Part shown: positions 9,422 through 20,671 of the stretch, piece by piece | How positions within the stretch are numbered: position 1 is the stretch's first letter | Layout: each line of letters starts with the position of its first letter | Source: Betaproteobacteria bacterium MOLA814 | GTDB lineage: Bacteria; Pseudomonadota; Gammaproteobacteria; Burkholderiales; Burkholderiaceae_C | DNA length: 64,000 nucleotides | Direction: 5' to 3' | Assembly (NCBI GenBank): GCA_000496475.1 | Contig: AYMW01000001.1 | Coordinates: 815,358-879,357, forward strand | The notes under the pieces: generated by a model | The model's input: only the letters and a program-made list of their open reading frames with translations | Database searches by the model: none | What the model was told of the DNA's origin: nothing | Position numbers and translations under genes: made by a program

Positions 9422-9841
9422 GAGAATAATTGTAAATTGGCTGCATTATTGTGCAACCCTTGATGACGGGTTGCGATGGCTGCCATTAGAAGAAACGAGC
9501 GTTTGATTCGCATACCAATAAATTTATAGTAGCACTCAATCCGGCCAACGCTCGATGGTTGCAACCAAGACGCGGGTCATTTGATCGCAGTCGCTACTAT
9601 TGTGAACATCAGCATCTCGATAGATGCAAATAATGTGACCAAAAGCAGCCGATACGTGCCACCAAATTCATTGATACGTGCGAGCAACTACTTTGAGGCT
9701 TCATCATCACCGCAGGTTGGGTCAGGCTTTATATTACCGTACCCTCAAGCGCCGCAGGCCACAATGACTGCCCGCGCTCAAATCATTCATGAAGAGACAT
9801 ACACCCTGACCATCCAGCCCCCCTGTTTTTAAATATTTCCT
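9422..9841. other. Intergenic region between rarA and the RpiR regulator
   Basis: No credible gene seen. An inverted repeat GCAACCC-N8-GGGTTGC lies at 9454-9475, about 35 bases before the regulator's start codon, and could be an operator or a hairpin in the leader. An 83-codon plus-strand frame (9581-9832, non-ATG start) resembles nothing I recognise. Confidence 0.45.
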
Positions 9842-11146
9842 TTAGCCTTTTCCAGACTCTGCATCCCAGGTCCTCAACAAAGCCAGTTTTTCAGCAATCT
9901 GCTTTTCCAAGCCCCGTGAAACTGGTTGATACCAACCCGGCTCTTTCATGTCGTAGGGGAGATATGTTTCACCGGCTGCGTATGCATTGGGTTCATCATG
10001 AGCATATCGGTATTCATGCCCATAGCCAAGTTCCTTCATAAGCTTGGTGGGCGCATTGCGTAAGTGAACAGGCACTTCCCGGCTTTTATCCTTCTTCACA
10101 AACGCTTTGGCCTGGTTGTAAGCGTTGTAGCCAGCATTGCTTTTCGCTGCCACCGCAAGATACATCACAGCTTGCCCAAGTGCCAGCTCACCTTCTGGAC
10201 TTCCAAGCCGTTCATAAGTCAAGGCGGCATCGTTGGCAATTTGCATGGCCCTTGGATCGGCCAGCCCTATGTCTTCCCATGCCATACGAACGATTCGGCG
10301 GGACAGGTAACGAGGGTCAGCACCACCGTCCAACATTCTTGTCAGCCAGTACAGGGCCGCGTCCGGGTGTGACCCGCGCACCGACTTGTGCAAGGCTGAG
10401 ATCTGGTCATAGAAGTTGTCCCCCCCCTTGTCAAAGCGGCGCGCATTGAGGGTTAGGGCATTTTGTAAAAAATCGGCGTCAACGACCTGCAGGCCGGCGG
10501 CTTGGGCGGCCGTATCTGTCTGCTCCACCAGATTCAACAATCTGCGGGCATCACCATCTGCATAACCCACCAGCGTGTTCACCGCTGAGTCATCCAGCTG
10601 CAGGCGCGGCAAAACCTTATCCTGCACACGTTTAATCAGCAGCTTTAGTTCATCATCCGCCAAGACTTGGAGCACATAGACTTGGGCACGAGACAAGAGG
10701 GCTGAATTGACTTCGAAGGACGGGTTTTCGGTCGTGGCTCCAACAAAAGTCACAAGGCCGGATTCCACGAACGGCAACAGGGCGTCTTGCTGGCTTTTAT
10801 TAAACCTGTGAATTTCATCCACAAACAGGATGGTTTTCTTACCCAGTGCGAGGTTGTGCTCGGCTTGCTCCATTGAAGCGCGGATGTCCTTCACTCCGGA
10901 AAACACCGCCGACAATGCGATGAATTCATAACCGAAGGTCTTGGCCGTCAGGCGAGCCAAGGTCGTCTTGCCCACGCCGGGTGGACCCCACAAGATCATA
11001 GAGTGCGGTTTGCCGGACTCAAAAGCCAGCCGCAGCGGCTTGCCCGGCCCGATCAAGTGCGACTGCCCGATAACTTCATCCAAGCTTGCGGGCCGCAAAG
11101 CCTCTGCAAGTGGGGCCGTAGAAACTGTATTGAACAGGTCAGCCAT
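9842..11146 (-). CDS. rarA: Replication-associated recombination protein RarA (MgsA), AAA+ ATPase
   Basis: Complete 434-residue RarA, a clamp-loader-like AAA+ protein that acts at stalled replication forks. It has Walker [11 protein letters not shown] (Lys 60), Walker [16 protein letters not shown] (Asp 110, Glu 111), sensor 1 [14 protein letters not shown], and the C-terminal tetramerisation region with [20 protein letters not shown]. Its first 8 bases overlap a broken second copy of the same gene at 11139-11594. The 91 bases from the end of rarA similarity in that fragment (11235) to this ATG must hold its own start signals. This copy supplies RarA function; whether it is native or imported with the island is undecided. 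Confidence 0.95.
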   Translation of the reverse strand: MADLFNTVSTAPLAEALRPASLDEVIGQSHLIGPGKPLRLAFESGKPHSMILWGPPGVGKTTLARLTAKTFGYEFIALSAVFSGVKDIRASMEQAEHNLALGKKTILFVDEIHRFNKSQQDALLPFVESGLVTFVGATTENPSFEVNSALLSRAQVYVLQVLADDELKLLIKRVQDKVLPRLQLDDSAVNTLVGYADGDARRLLNLVEQTDTAAQAAGLQVVDADFLQNALTLNARRFDKGGDNFYDQISALHKSVRGSHPDAALYWLTRMLDGGADPRYLSRRIVRMAWEDIGLADPRAMQIANDAALTYERLGSPEGELALGQAVMYLAVAAKSNAGYNAYNQAKAFVKKDKSREVPVHLRNAPTKLMKELGYGHEYRYAHDEPNAYAAGETYLPYDMKEPGWYQPVSRGLEKQIAEKLALLRTWDAESGKG

Positions 11147-11594
11147 TCGCTGTCACACCTTCAAAGCGGCGGTGTTGCACAAAATCATTCCGCAAACACC
11201 TAATAACAACTTGATTTATGTTGAAATTTACCGTTTTGTTGAACCCGTACACCTCATCAACAAACAAAATCCTGCGTTTGCAAACGCTCAAGTTGTACTG
11301 GGCTTGCTCCATGGCGACACGTATGTCTTTCGCACCAGAAAAAACCGCAGACCACGCAATAAAGGCACAGTCGAACGCTGTGGCCGTCAAGCGCGCCAGA
11401 GTGGTTTTACCAACGCCGGGTAAACTCCAAAACATCATGGGATGCGCCTTGCCTGATTGACAAGCCAATCGCAGTGGCTTGCCTGCACCCAACAAGTGCG
11501 ACTGGTCAACAACTTCATCCAAGTTGCTGGGACGCAAGACCGCAGCCATAGTGGGCGTTGGGGCATTGGGCTCAAGGGCAAACAGGTCAGGCAT
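11139..11594 (-). pseudogene. 5' fragment of a second rarA gene (first ~120 codons)
   Basis: The frame from 11594 aligns with RarA residues 1-117 at roughly two thirds identity (about 68 of 101 residues counted by eye). It keeps Walker A PGVGKTT (Lys 63) and ILFVDEVYGFNK, then loses all similarity after residue 120 (base 11235) and ends 31 codons later, inside the start of the full rarA. Conserved positions have decayed: WGPPG became WSLPG and DEIHRF became DEVYGF. It starts 18 bases after the lolA stop, where rarA is expected in the ftsK-lolA-rarA order. Without the rest of the ATPase it should not work as RarA. Confidence 0.85.
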
Positions 11595-11612
11595 ACACGT
11601 TGTACTGAAGCC

Positions 11613-12278
11613 TTACTGGCGAATTACATCAGCACCTGATGGCGGATTGAAGCTAAACACCTTGGCCGCAGGCGCCTGCAAAGGCTTGAGCGGTGAGAAG
11701 CGCATGTCAGACGTTTGACCAAACTGGTCCACCATCACCATCGCAACAACGTAGTCGGTATCAAAGCCAAGCTTCACCCATTTGAGGGCACCGCCGGCTC
11801 GTTTGGGCGTGGCCTTGACCCACCGCAACCCATTGTCAGCTGGCAAACTTTCCAACGCGTAGTGCTCACGCAGCTTGGACAAGTCGGCAGTGCTGGTGAT
11901 GAGGGCTGCAGGCGTGTTGCTCAAGGTGGTGGCTTGATCGCTGGCGATGACTTGCGCCAAGTCAGGGTCGTACATCCACATGGTGGTGCCGTCTGCGACC
12001 AATGTTTGCGGAAATGGCGCTACATAGTCGAACCTAAAGCGGCCTGGACGTGAGAACGCAAAGCTGCCGCTAGACACCGTTTCACGGGGCTTGGAGCCAT
12101 CTGCTGACGCCGGCGCCGTGAGGGTTTGGATGAAGTTACTTTGACCAGAGGGGTTGGTTTGCAACACCACCTGCAAAGCCTCCACACTGGTCGATGCATG
12201 GACGGTAAGCGCCACGCACAGGTTGAAGACGGCTGCTGCACAGACCAACTGGACAGCTGACAATTGTGTGAAGCGCAT
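11613..12278 (-). CDS. lolA: Outer-membrane lipoprotein carrier protein LolA
   Basis: Periplasmic chaperone that takes lipoproteins from the LolCDE complex to the outer membrane. The 221-residue protein has a signal peptide ending near VALTVHA (residue 28), then the LolA pattern NFIQTLTA, GSFAFSRPGRFRFDY, LVADGTTMWMYDPDLAQVIA and a C-terminal FSFNPPSGADVI. It starts 5 bases after the ftsK stop and is most likely cotranscribed with ftsK. Confidence 0.93.
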   Translation of the reverse strand: MRFTQLSAVQLVCAAAVFNLCVALTVHASTSVEALQVVLQTNPSGQSNFIQTLTAPASADGSKPRETVSSGSFAFSRPGRFRFDYVAPFPQTLVADGTTMWMYDPDLAQVIASDQATTLSNTPAALITSTADLSKLREHYALESLPADNGLRWVKATPKRAGGALKWVKLGFDTDYVVAMVMVDQFGQTSDMRFSPLKPLQAPAAKVFSFNPPSGADVIRQ

Positions 12279-12283
12279 GGTGC

Positions 12284-14725
12284 TCAGTCCTCTCTAGCTG
12301 GTGTCAAAATTTCACGTTGGCCATTGGTGCCCATGTTACTGACCAAGCCGGCATTTTCCATGTCTTCCAGCATGCGAGCAGCACGGTTGTAGCCAATTTT
12401 TAAATGGCGTTGTACCAGAGAAATGCTGGCCTTTCGGTGCTTCAAAACAATTTCAACAGCTTGGTCGTACATGGGGTCTTTTTCGCTGCCGCTGTCCTCA
12501 CCAGCACCAAAGTCACCCCCATCGGCCGTACCGCCTTCTAGCACGCCTTCAATGTAGTTGGGCTCGCCTTGAGTCTTCAAAAAAGCCACCACCCGGTGCA
12601 CTTCTTCGTCACTCACAAAAGCGCCGTGGACGCGCAAGGGGTAGCCTGTGCCGCTGGGCAGATACAGCATGTCGCCCATGCCCAACAAAGACTCAGCGCC
12701 CATCTGATCCAAAATGGTGCGTGAATCAATTTTGCTGCTCACTTGAAAGCTCAATCGCGTAGGAATATTGGCCTTGATCAGACCGGTGATCACGTCCACG
12801 CTAGGGCGCTGGGTCGCCAGTATTAAATGAATGCCAGCAGCGCGTGCCTTTTGCGCCAATCGGGCAATCAACTCTTCAATTTTCTTACCCACTACCATCA
12901 TGAGGTCGGCCAACTCATCGATCACCACCACGATATAAGGCAACGCCTCTAAGGGCTCTGGCTGTTCAGGCGTGAGCGAAAAGGGGTTGGGGATAAACTC
13001 GCCACGCGCCTTGGCTTCAGCCATCTTGGTGTTGTAGCCTGCCAAGTTGCGCACCCCCATTTTGCTCATGATCTTGTAGCGCTTTTCCATTTCCGCCACG
13101 CACCATGTCAAACCGTGTGCAGCTTGGCGCATATCGGTCACCACGGGTGCCAACAAATGCGGAATCCCTTCATAGACACTCATCTCTAACATCTTCGGGT
13201 CTATCAACAACAGGCGAACATCTTGGGGGTCAGCCTTGTACAACAGACTCAAAATCATGGCGTTAATGCCTACAGACTTACCGGAGCCAGTGGTACCCGC
13301 TACCAAGCAGTGGGGCATTTTGGCCAAATCGGCCACCACGGGGTTGCCCACAATGTCCTTGCCTAAACCCATGGTGAGCATGGACTTGGCTTCGTTGTAC
13401 ACATTAGAGCCCAGCACTTCGGACAACTTGATGGTTTGGCGTTTGGCGTTGGGCAACTCCAACGCCATGTAGTTTTTTCCAGGAATGGTCTCTATCACAC
13501 GAATGGACACCAAGCTCAACGAGCGAGCCAAATCGCGCGCCAAGTTGACCACTTGTGAGCCTTTGACACCGGTGGCGGGCTCGATTTCATACCGGGTAAT
13601 AACTGGCCCGGGTGCTGCGGCAACCACACGCACTTCTACGCCAAAGTCTTTGAGTTTTTTCTCGATGAGACGGCTGGTCATGGCCAAGGCATCGGCGCTA
13701 ACCGACTCACTTTGAGACACCGCTTGGTCCAGCAAGCTGACCTGCGGCAGCTTGGAGTCAGGCATGTCAGTGAACAGCGGCTTTTGGGCCTCTTTTAGCA
13801 CACGCTCACTGGCCATCTTTGGCGCCGCAAAACCAGGCTCAATGACCAAGGGTGCAGGTCTCACGCGCGCCGCTCGCTCGCCGCGTAACAACGGTTGGCC
13901 TAGCGGGCCTACAAGGCCGTCATCATCGTCATCCATGTCCAAGTCGAGGTCGCGTTCTCCCAAGGCTATGTCTTCGCGCTCTTTAGCGGCTTGCAAACCA
14001 ATGCGGGCGTCTTCTTCACGCTCAGCCCGTTCACGGCGGGTCCTCAGCCAATCAACAGGGACCGCACCCAAGTGCTCCACGACATTGCCCCAAGAAAAGC
14101 CAAACACCACGCCTAGCAAGGCCACCAACACCACCAAGGCGGCCACTGCAGAACCGGTAAATCCCAACCACATTTGAGCAGTTTGACCCAAGGCCTCACC
14201 CAAAACACCACCCGCCAAACCTGGCAAAACTGCGTCCAATGAGTGCAGGCGGCCCCACTCTAATAATGCGCTGGCGCACACAACTCCCAGCCACGCCAAC
14301 ACGTGTCCGGTGATACGCGCTCTGCGCATCAACACAACCGTCATGGGGATCGCTTGCACAGGTTTGCTGTTGGTTCGTCGTTTGAGCGATGGTTCAATCT
14401 CGGCGGGGTGCATCCATCGCACCAGGCTGATGCGCCATACATTCATGGCGCCCAGCAACAACCACCACACTGACACCCCACATATGAAATAGCTCACATC
14501 GGCCAACCATGCGCCTAATCGCCCCATCCAGTTGGCCGCGGGCATGTCCATGCCAGAAGTCGACCATGCCTCATCGGATAACGAAAATGTCGCCAAGGAG
14601 AGCAGCCAGATCAGCAGCAGCAACGCACCAATAATGAGGGCAAGCTCATGGGCAAAGCGAAATTGCGAAGCAGATGCGCTGTCGTTTTTACCAGTATTTT
14701 TTAATGTGTCTATGGAATAAGTCAT
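12284..14725 (-). CDS. ftsK: DNA translocase FtsK
   Basis: Septal DNA pump that coordinates chromosome segregation with division. The 813-residue protein has about four N-terminal membrane segments (first at [20 protein letters not shown]), a short charged linker with an acidic run (DLDMDDDDD), and a motor with Walker [15 protein letters not shown] and Walker [15 protein letters not shown]. The C-terminal gamma winged helix reads [20 protein letters not shown]. The linker is short compared with E. coli FtsK, as is usual outside enterobacteria. It heads the ftsK-lolA(-rarA) unit, divergent from trxB. Confidence 0.96.
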   Translation of the reverse strand: MTYSIDTLKNTGKNDSASASQFRFAHELALIIGALLLLIWLLSLATFSLSDEAWSTSGMDMPAANWMGRLGAWLADVSYFICGVSVWWLLLGAMNVWRISLVRWMHPAEIEPSLKRRTNSKPVQAIPMTVVLMRRARITGHVLAWLGVVCASALLEWGRLHSLDAVLPGLAGGVLGEALGQTAQMWLGFTGSAVAALVVLVALLGVVFGFSWGNVVEHLGAVPVDWLRTRRERAEREEDARIGLQAAKEREDIALGERDLDLDMDDDDDGLVGPLGQPLLRGERAARVRPAPLVIEPGFAAPKMASERVLKEAQKPLFTDMPDSKLPQVSLLDQAVSQSESVSADALAMTSRLIEKKLKDFGVEVRVVAAAPGPVITRYEIEPATGVKGSQVVNLARDLARSLSLVSIRVIETIPGKNYMALELPNAKRQTIKLSEVLGSNVYNEAKSMLTMGLGKDIVGNPVVADLAKMPHCLVAGTTGSGKSVGINAMILSLLYKADPQDVRLLLIDPKMLEMSVYEGIPHLLAPVVTDMRQAAHGLTWCVAEMEKRYKIMSKMGVRNLAGYNTKMAEAKARGEFIPNPFSLTPEQPEPLEALPYIVVVIDELADLMMVVGKKIEELIARLAQKARAAGIHLILATQRPSVDVITGLIKANIPTRLSFQVSSKIDSRTILDQMGAESLLGMGDMLYLPSGTGYPLRVHGAFVSDEEVHRVVAFLKTQGEPNYIEGVLEGGTADGGDFGAGEDSGSEKDPMYDQAVEIVLKHRKASISLVQRHLKIGYNRAARMLEDMENAGLVSNMGTNGQREILTPARED

Positions 14726-16291
<1,566 letters not shown>

Positions 16292-16394
16292 GATCATGGT
16301 TGCTAAGACGGCTATGCAATACATGGCCAACTTCCCTGCCCAAGTCGCATGAATGGCTTGTGGGCAGGCCCTTCTCCTATTTTTGTCTGCCACT

Positions 16395-16607
16395 ATGTCG
16401 TTTTTCTCCCGCCCCCACTATGTCTCCCCAGCCACAACCTTTATCAACAACTTGAAGGCCGCCAATCCAGAGATGGAGGCGCAACAACGCGCTGGTCGCG
16501 AGCTGCTCTGGGACAAACATATAAACACAGAAAGTCGCGACCAAGCTCAGGCAGCACAGGTGGCTCAAAAACCTTACGTTTACCAAACCAAATCTAACTT
16601 GGTTTAA
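16395..16607 (+). CDS. DUF3460 family small protein
   Basis: Seventy-residue protein starting MSFFSRPHYVSPATTFINNL and ending VAQKPYVYQTKSNLV, the characteristic ends of the DUF3460 family known from betaproteobacteria. The longer frame upstream (from 16353) adds residues not found in the family, so I start at 16395. It lies between trxB and scpA, as in many Burkholderiales. The function is unknown; the protein is soluble and charged. Confidence 0.85.
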   Translation: MSFFSRPHYVSPATTFINNLKAANPEMEAQQRAGRELLWDKHINTESRDQAQAAQVAQKPYVYQTKSNLV

Positions 16608-16663
16608 TGCAATTTTAGGGTTGTCACTTTTATAGTGATTCAATAAGCGCTCATACCGACACC

Positions 16664-17509
16664 ATGAACACCGCCAGCGAGCTCCGTCAAGCACCAACCC
16701 TCTCGGTCATGCCTGAAGTGGTGGACAACGTCGCGGTTGCCAAGCTGTACGGCGAGCCGCTGTTTGCGCTGCCACAGGACTTGTACATCCCACCCGATGC
16801 GTTGCAGGTGTTCCTAGAGGCCTTTGAAGGGCCTCTGGATTTGCTGCTGTATCTAATTCGCAAGCAAAATTTCAATATTTTAGATATCCCCATGGCGGGA
16901 TTAACGCGTCAATATCTCAGCTACATAGAAGAGATTCGGGCTAACAATTTAGAGCTGGCGGCTGAGTATTTGCTGATGGCGGCCATGCTCATTGAGATCA
17001 AATCACGCATGCTTCTGCCCGCCAAGCGGGTCGCAGACGGCGAAGAGGCTGAAGACCCTAGGGCTGAACTGGTGCGCCGTTTGCAGGAGTACGAGCAAAT
17101 GAAACTAGCCGCTCAGCAACTCAATACGCTGCCGGTGATGGGGCGCGACTTTATCAAAGCGCAAGTCTTTGTAGAGCAGTCGTTACAGCCCCGGTTTCCT
17201 GATGTGTCAAGCCACGACTTGCGTGCCGCTTGGGCAGACATTGTGCGCCGAGCCAACTTGATACAACACCACAAAATTTCACGAGAAGAACTGTCTGTGC
17301 GTGAGCATATGAGCATTGTTTTACGCAGACTTCAAGGCCAGCGCTTTGTTGAATTTGCCGACCTATTTGACATTGAAAAAGGCAGGCCTGTGCTGGTGGT
17401 AACGTTCATAGCCATGTTGGAGTTGGCCAAAGAATCGCTCATTGAACTCACGCAGGCTACGGCTTTTGCGCCCATTTATGTGCGCTTGTCTTTCACCAGC
17501 ATTTCATAA
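16664..17509 (+). CDS. scpA: Segregation and condensation protein A (ScpA)
   Basis: Kleisin subunit of the SMC-ScpA-ScpB condensin. It is 281 residues, with the N-terminal kleisin motif FEGPLDLLLYLIRKQNFNIL, then the helical stretch YLLMAAMLIEIKSRMLLP, and a C-terminal winged-helix region containing VVTFIAMLELAKESLIELTQ. A short inverted repeat TCACT-N5-AGTGA (16624-16638) precedes the gene. scpB is not adjacent within the window. Confidence 0.93.
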   Translation: MNTASELRQAPTLSVMPEVVDNVAVAKLYGEPLFALPQDLYIPPDALQVFLEAFEGPLDLLLYLIRKQNFNILDIPMAGLTRQYLSYIEEIRANNLELAAEYLLMAAMLIEIKSRMLLPAKRVADGEEAEDPRAELVRRLQEYEQMKLAAQQLNTLPVMGRDFIKAQVFVEQSLQPRFPDVSSHDLRAAWADIVRRANLIQHHKISREELSVREHMSIVLRRLQGQRFVEFADLFDIEKGRPVLVVTFIAMLELAKESLIELTQATAFAPIYVRLSFTSIS

Positions 17510-17533
17510 ATTTTTTACAACTGGCATAGCCTA

Positions 17534-19150
17534 GTGACAACACAACACTTCGACGTATTAATCATTGGCAGCGGATTGGCAGGACTTACCGCTGCTCTGC
17601 GTTTGGCGCCGACACACCGTGTCGCGGTTATTACCAAACGCTCGGCCACCGATGGTGCAAGCGGCTGGGCTCAAGGCGGTATTGCAGCCGTCCTTGGACA
17701 GGACGACAGCTTCGCCAACCACGTCGATGACACCCTGGTTGCTGGCGCAGGCCTATGTGATGAAGATGCCACCCGCTTTGTGGTCGAGCGAGCCCCTGGC
17801 GCCATCGCATGGTTGCGTGAATTGGGTGTGAACTTTTCTGGCCAAGACGGCGCATTACACCTCACCCGAGAAGGCGGTCATAGCCACAGGCGCATTGTTC
17901 ACGCGGCTGATGCCACCGGTGCAGCTGTTCAAAAGGTCATGGTGGCGCAAGTGCGCAACACCCCCAACATACAGCTGTTTGAAAACCACATGCTGGTAGA
18001 CCTCATCACCACCCACAAGCTAGGGCTTGAGACCGACCAAGCCAACCGGTGTGTGGGCGCCTACGCCTTGGATGAAGCCCGCGACGAAGTTGATGTCTTT
18101 GCCGCGCCCGCTGTTCTGCTGGCCACTGGAGGTGCCGGCAAGGTGTACCTGTACACCACCAACCCTGATACGGCCACAGGCGACGGCATTGCCGCGGCTT
18201 GGCGTGCTGGCGCTCGCGTGGCGAATATGGAATTTATTCAATTCCACCCCACCTGTTTGTACCACCCGCACGCCAAGTCATTCCTGATTTCTGAGGCAGT
18301 GCGTGGCGAAGGTGGACAACTGCGACTGCCTGACAGCATAGGTGGTACACGCTTTATGCCTGAACACGACGAGCGCGCTGAGCTCGCTCCCAGAGATGTG
18401 GTGGCCCGCGCCATTGACTTTGAAATGAAGCGTCACGGTGTTGACTGCGTGTACTTAGACATATCCCATCAGACACCGGCGTTTTTAGAAGAGCACTTTC
18501 CCACCATCAAGGCGCGGTGTATGGAACTGGGCATAGACATTAGCCAGCAAGCCATACCAGTGGTGCCTGCCGCACATTACACGTGTGGCGGCGTGGTTGC
18601 TGACCTGCACGGGCGCACAGACTTGGTGGGCTTGTACGCCATTGGCGAAACCAGCTACAGCGGCTTACACGGCGCAAACCGTCTGGCCAGCAACAGCTTG
18701 CTGGAGTGCATGGTCTATGCAACCGCTGCGGCATTGGACATACAACAAGCCAGCTCTTTTGAGACACATGCATTGCCGGCTTGGGACGATAGCCGCGTGG
18801 TGGACGCCGATGAGGCCGTGGTTATTTCGCACAACTGGCACGAGCTGCGCCAGTTTATGTGGGACTACGTTGGGATTGTGCGCACCAACAAACGCCTGGA
18901 GCGTGCGGCGCACCGCATTGCGTTGTTGCAAGCAGAAATTGATGAGTTTTATGCCAACTTCCATGTCACGCGCGATTTGTTAGAACTGCGCAACTTGGTT
19001 CAAACAGCAGACCTCATCGTGCAATGCGCGCAACAACGTTTAGAGAGCCGTGGCCTGCACTACAGCAGAGACTACCCTGAGCAGCTGCAGCAAGCAGTGC
19101 CCACCATTTTGACGCCTAAACAGCCACTGCGCGCAGGGCAATCATCGTGA
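17534..19150 (+). CDS. nadB: L-aspartate oxidase NadB (GTG start)
   Basis: FAD enzyme making iminoaspartate, the first step of de novo NAD synthesis. The 538-residue protein starts with GTG at 17534 and has the FAD motif [17 protein letters not shown], active-site region [25 protein letters not shown], and the fumarate-reductase-like [20 protein letters not shown]. The C-terminal domain has the [20 protein letters not shown] region of the aspartate-oxidase branch. It converges on the arsenic gene at 19161 with only 10 bases between stops; nadA and nadC lie just beyond on the other strand. Confidence 0.95.
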   Translation: MTTQHFDVLIIGSGLAGLTAALRLAPTHRVAVITKRSATDGASGWAQGGIAAVLGQDDSFANHVDDTLVAGAGLCDEDATRFVVERAPGAIAWLRELGVNFSGQDGALHLTREGGHSHRRIVHAADATGAAVQKVMVAQVRNTPNIQLFENHMLVDLITTHKLGLETDQANRCVGAYALDEARDEVDVFAAPAVLLATGGAGKVYLYTTNPDTATGDGIAAAWRAGARVANMEFIQFHPTCLYHPHAKSFLISEAVRGEGGQLRLPDSIGGTRFMPEHDERAELAPRDVVARAIDFEMKRHGVDCVYLDISHQTPAFLEEHFPTIKARCMELGIDISQQAIPVVPAAHYTCGGVVADLHGRTDLVGLYAIGETSYSGLHGANRLASNSLLECMVYATAAALDIQQASSFETHALPAWDDSRVVDADEAVVISHNWHELRQFMWDYVGIVRTNKRLERAAHRIALLQAEIDEFYANFHVTRDLLELRNLVQTADLIVQCAQQRLESRGLHYSRDYPEQLQQAVPTILTPKQPLRAGQSS

Positions 19151-19160
19151 ACCGCTGTGC

Positions 19161-20324
19161 TTACTGGGTGGGTGGCACAAGTTGTCCGTCCTCTTTGGTA
19201 AACGCCCCCAGTTGACGCTGCTGCTGTGGCGTCAACAATGCCAACACAGCTTCAGAGGGCCGACACAATTTCACGCCCAACGGCGACTGCACCACTGGCC
19301 TGTTCAACAAAATAGGATGCTTGGCGATTTGCAGCAGCAACGCCTCGTCAGTCCATTGCGCGCCGCCCATGTCCTGCTCACTGTACAAAGACTCCTTGGT
19401 CCGCATGGCCTCACGCACACGCACGTTCATGGCGCTGATAAGGGCACGCAACTGCGCCACGTCTAAGGGTGTGTCTAGGTAGAGAACAACCGTGGGCGCG
19501 ATACCCGCTCGCTCCAACATGGCCAAGGTATTGCGCGACGTGCCGCACGAGGGGTTGTGATAGATGGTGACTTTGTTCATGGGTTGTTGGTCCAATGATG
19601 GCGTTGAAGGCGGTAAGGTTGTATGAGGTGGTGTTGTCAGAGGTATGGTTGTAAGGGGTGGGGTCTTCAGGTGTGTCTGTGTTTGAAGCGCCCGGTGTAG
19701 TGCCAAACCAATCACAGCACCTACCAGTTGTGCAACGACAAAACCTGGCGCACTGCTGGGGTTGATGCCAGCAAAGCTGTCTGACAGCATGCGCCCCATC
19801 ACAGCAGCAGGATTGGCAAAAGAGGTGCTGGCCGTAAACCAGTAAGCTGCGCCAATGTAGGCCGCCACCAGTACGGCGATCTGGTTGGTGGGCCCACGCA
19901 AAATAACCAACAGCAAACCAGCTGTGGCCACGCCCTCTGCCAGCCACTGATCAGGCCCGTCTCGCAGCCTGCTGGACAGCTGCAGCACAGGCAGGTCAAA
20001 CATCGCATGGACCAGCCAGGCCCCACCCACTGCGCCCAATAACTGCACGACCACATAGGCCACCAGCATGCGCCAACTGAGCAAGCCACGCAGCCACATC
20101 ACCAAGCTCACCGCCGGATTGAAGTGCGCACCACTGATGGGTGCAAACACTGCAATCAGAACGTACAAAGCACACACAGTCGCCAAGGTGTTGGCCAACA
20201 ACGCCACCGCGTTGTTGCCCTGCGACAGCTGCTGAGCCATCACACCGGACCCAATAACGGCAGTCAACAAACCCAAAGTGCCCAAAAATTCAGCCAGCAG
20301 ACTCGCTCTAACCTGCCCTGTCAT
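19161..20324 (-). CDS. Aquaglyceroporin-arsenate reductase fusion (AqpS-ArsC)
   Basis: One open frame of 387 residues joins two arsenic proteins. Residues 1-212 are a MIP channel with six hydrophobic segments and two NPA boxes (69-71 in GAHFNPAVS, 171-173 in SFANPAAVMGR). Residues 213-248 are a Thr/Pro-rich linker. Residues 249-387 are a complete glutaredoxin-dependent ArsC starting MNKVTIYHNPSCGTSRNTL. ArsC-numbered Cys12, Arg60, Arg94, Cys106 and Arg107 are all present at the positions of the E. coli plasmid enzyme. The ATG at 20324 overlaps the arsR stop (ATGA), which decides the start. An internal ATG at 19580 lacks a clear ribosome site. The expected role is to reduce arsenate and let arsenite leave through the attached channel. 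Confidence 0.88.
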   Translation of the reverse strand: MTGQVRASLLAEFLGTLGLLTAVIGSGVMAQQLSQGNNAVALLANTLATVCALYVLIAVFAPISGAHFNPAVSLVMWLRGLLSWRMLVAYVVVQLLGAVGGAWLVHAMFDLPVLQLSSRLRDGPDQWLAEGVATAGLLLVILRGPTNQIAVLVAAYIGAAYWFTASTSFANPAAVMGRMLSDSFAGINPSSAPGFVVAQLVGAVIGLALHRALQTQTHLKTPPLTTIPLTTPPHTTLPPSTPSLDQQPMNKVTIYHNPSCGTSRNTLAMLERAGIAPTVVLYLDTPLDVAQLRALISAMNVRVREAMRTKESLYSEQDMGGAQWTDEALLLQIAKHPILLNRPVVQSPLGVKLCRPSEAVLALLTPQQQRQLGAFTKEDGQLVPPTQ

Positions 20325-20671
20325 GGTTGCAACTCGCACGGTTTGCCTTCGCAACAGTTGTGGGTTAAGTAAGCCAACACAGACTGCATGCGATCGAACT
20401 GCGCCCGGTACACCAAGTGGCGCCCGCTGCGGGTTTGCGTGACCAAGTCTGCATGCATCAAGGTCTTCAGGTGGTGAGACAAGGTGTTGGGCGCCACATC
20501 CAATAGCTCAGCCATCACGCCAGGTGTTAAGCCATCCGTGCCAGCGACCACCAGCGTGCGAAAAACGGCCAAGCGTGCACCGTGCGCCAGCGCAGACAAG
20601 GCCTGCACCACTGGGGTTGTCTGTGTCGGGCTAACGCCAGGTGTGGCAAGTTCGATTGCTACTGTTTTCAT
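20321..20671 (-). CDS. arsR: ArsR-family arsenic-responsive repressor
   Basis: 116-residue winged-helix repressor with recognition region PGVMAELLDVAPNTLSHHLK and wing TRSGRHLVYRAQ. The C-terminus carries NCCEGKPCELQP (Cys 106, 107, 112). A C-terminal Cys-Cys plus Cys cluster like this forms the As(III) site in the ArsR of Acidithiobacillus ferrooxidans, unlike the helix-3 site of plasmid ArsR. It is the first gene of the operon; the channel-reductase fusion overlaps its stop codon. A perfect palindrome covers its own start codon, so autorepression is expected. Confidence 0.9.
   Translation of the reverse strand: MKTVAIELATPGVSPTQTTPVVQALSALAHGARLAVFRTLVVAGTDGLTPGVMAELLDVAPNTLSHHLKTLMHADLVTQTRSGRHLVYRAQFDRMQSVLAYLTHNCCEGKPCELQP

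Noticed and set aside
9581-9832. Plus-strand 83-codon open frame between the regulator and rarA
   Set aside because: Non-ATG start, no ribosome site, no recognised motif. Left as intergenic.
19161-19580. ArsC as a separate gene starting at the internal ATG (19580)
   Set aside because: Possible, but the frame is continuous from the channel, there is no clear Shine-Dalgarno before the internal ATG, and no stop separates them. Kept as a fusion, with the alternative noted.
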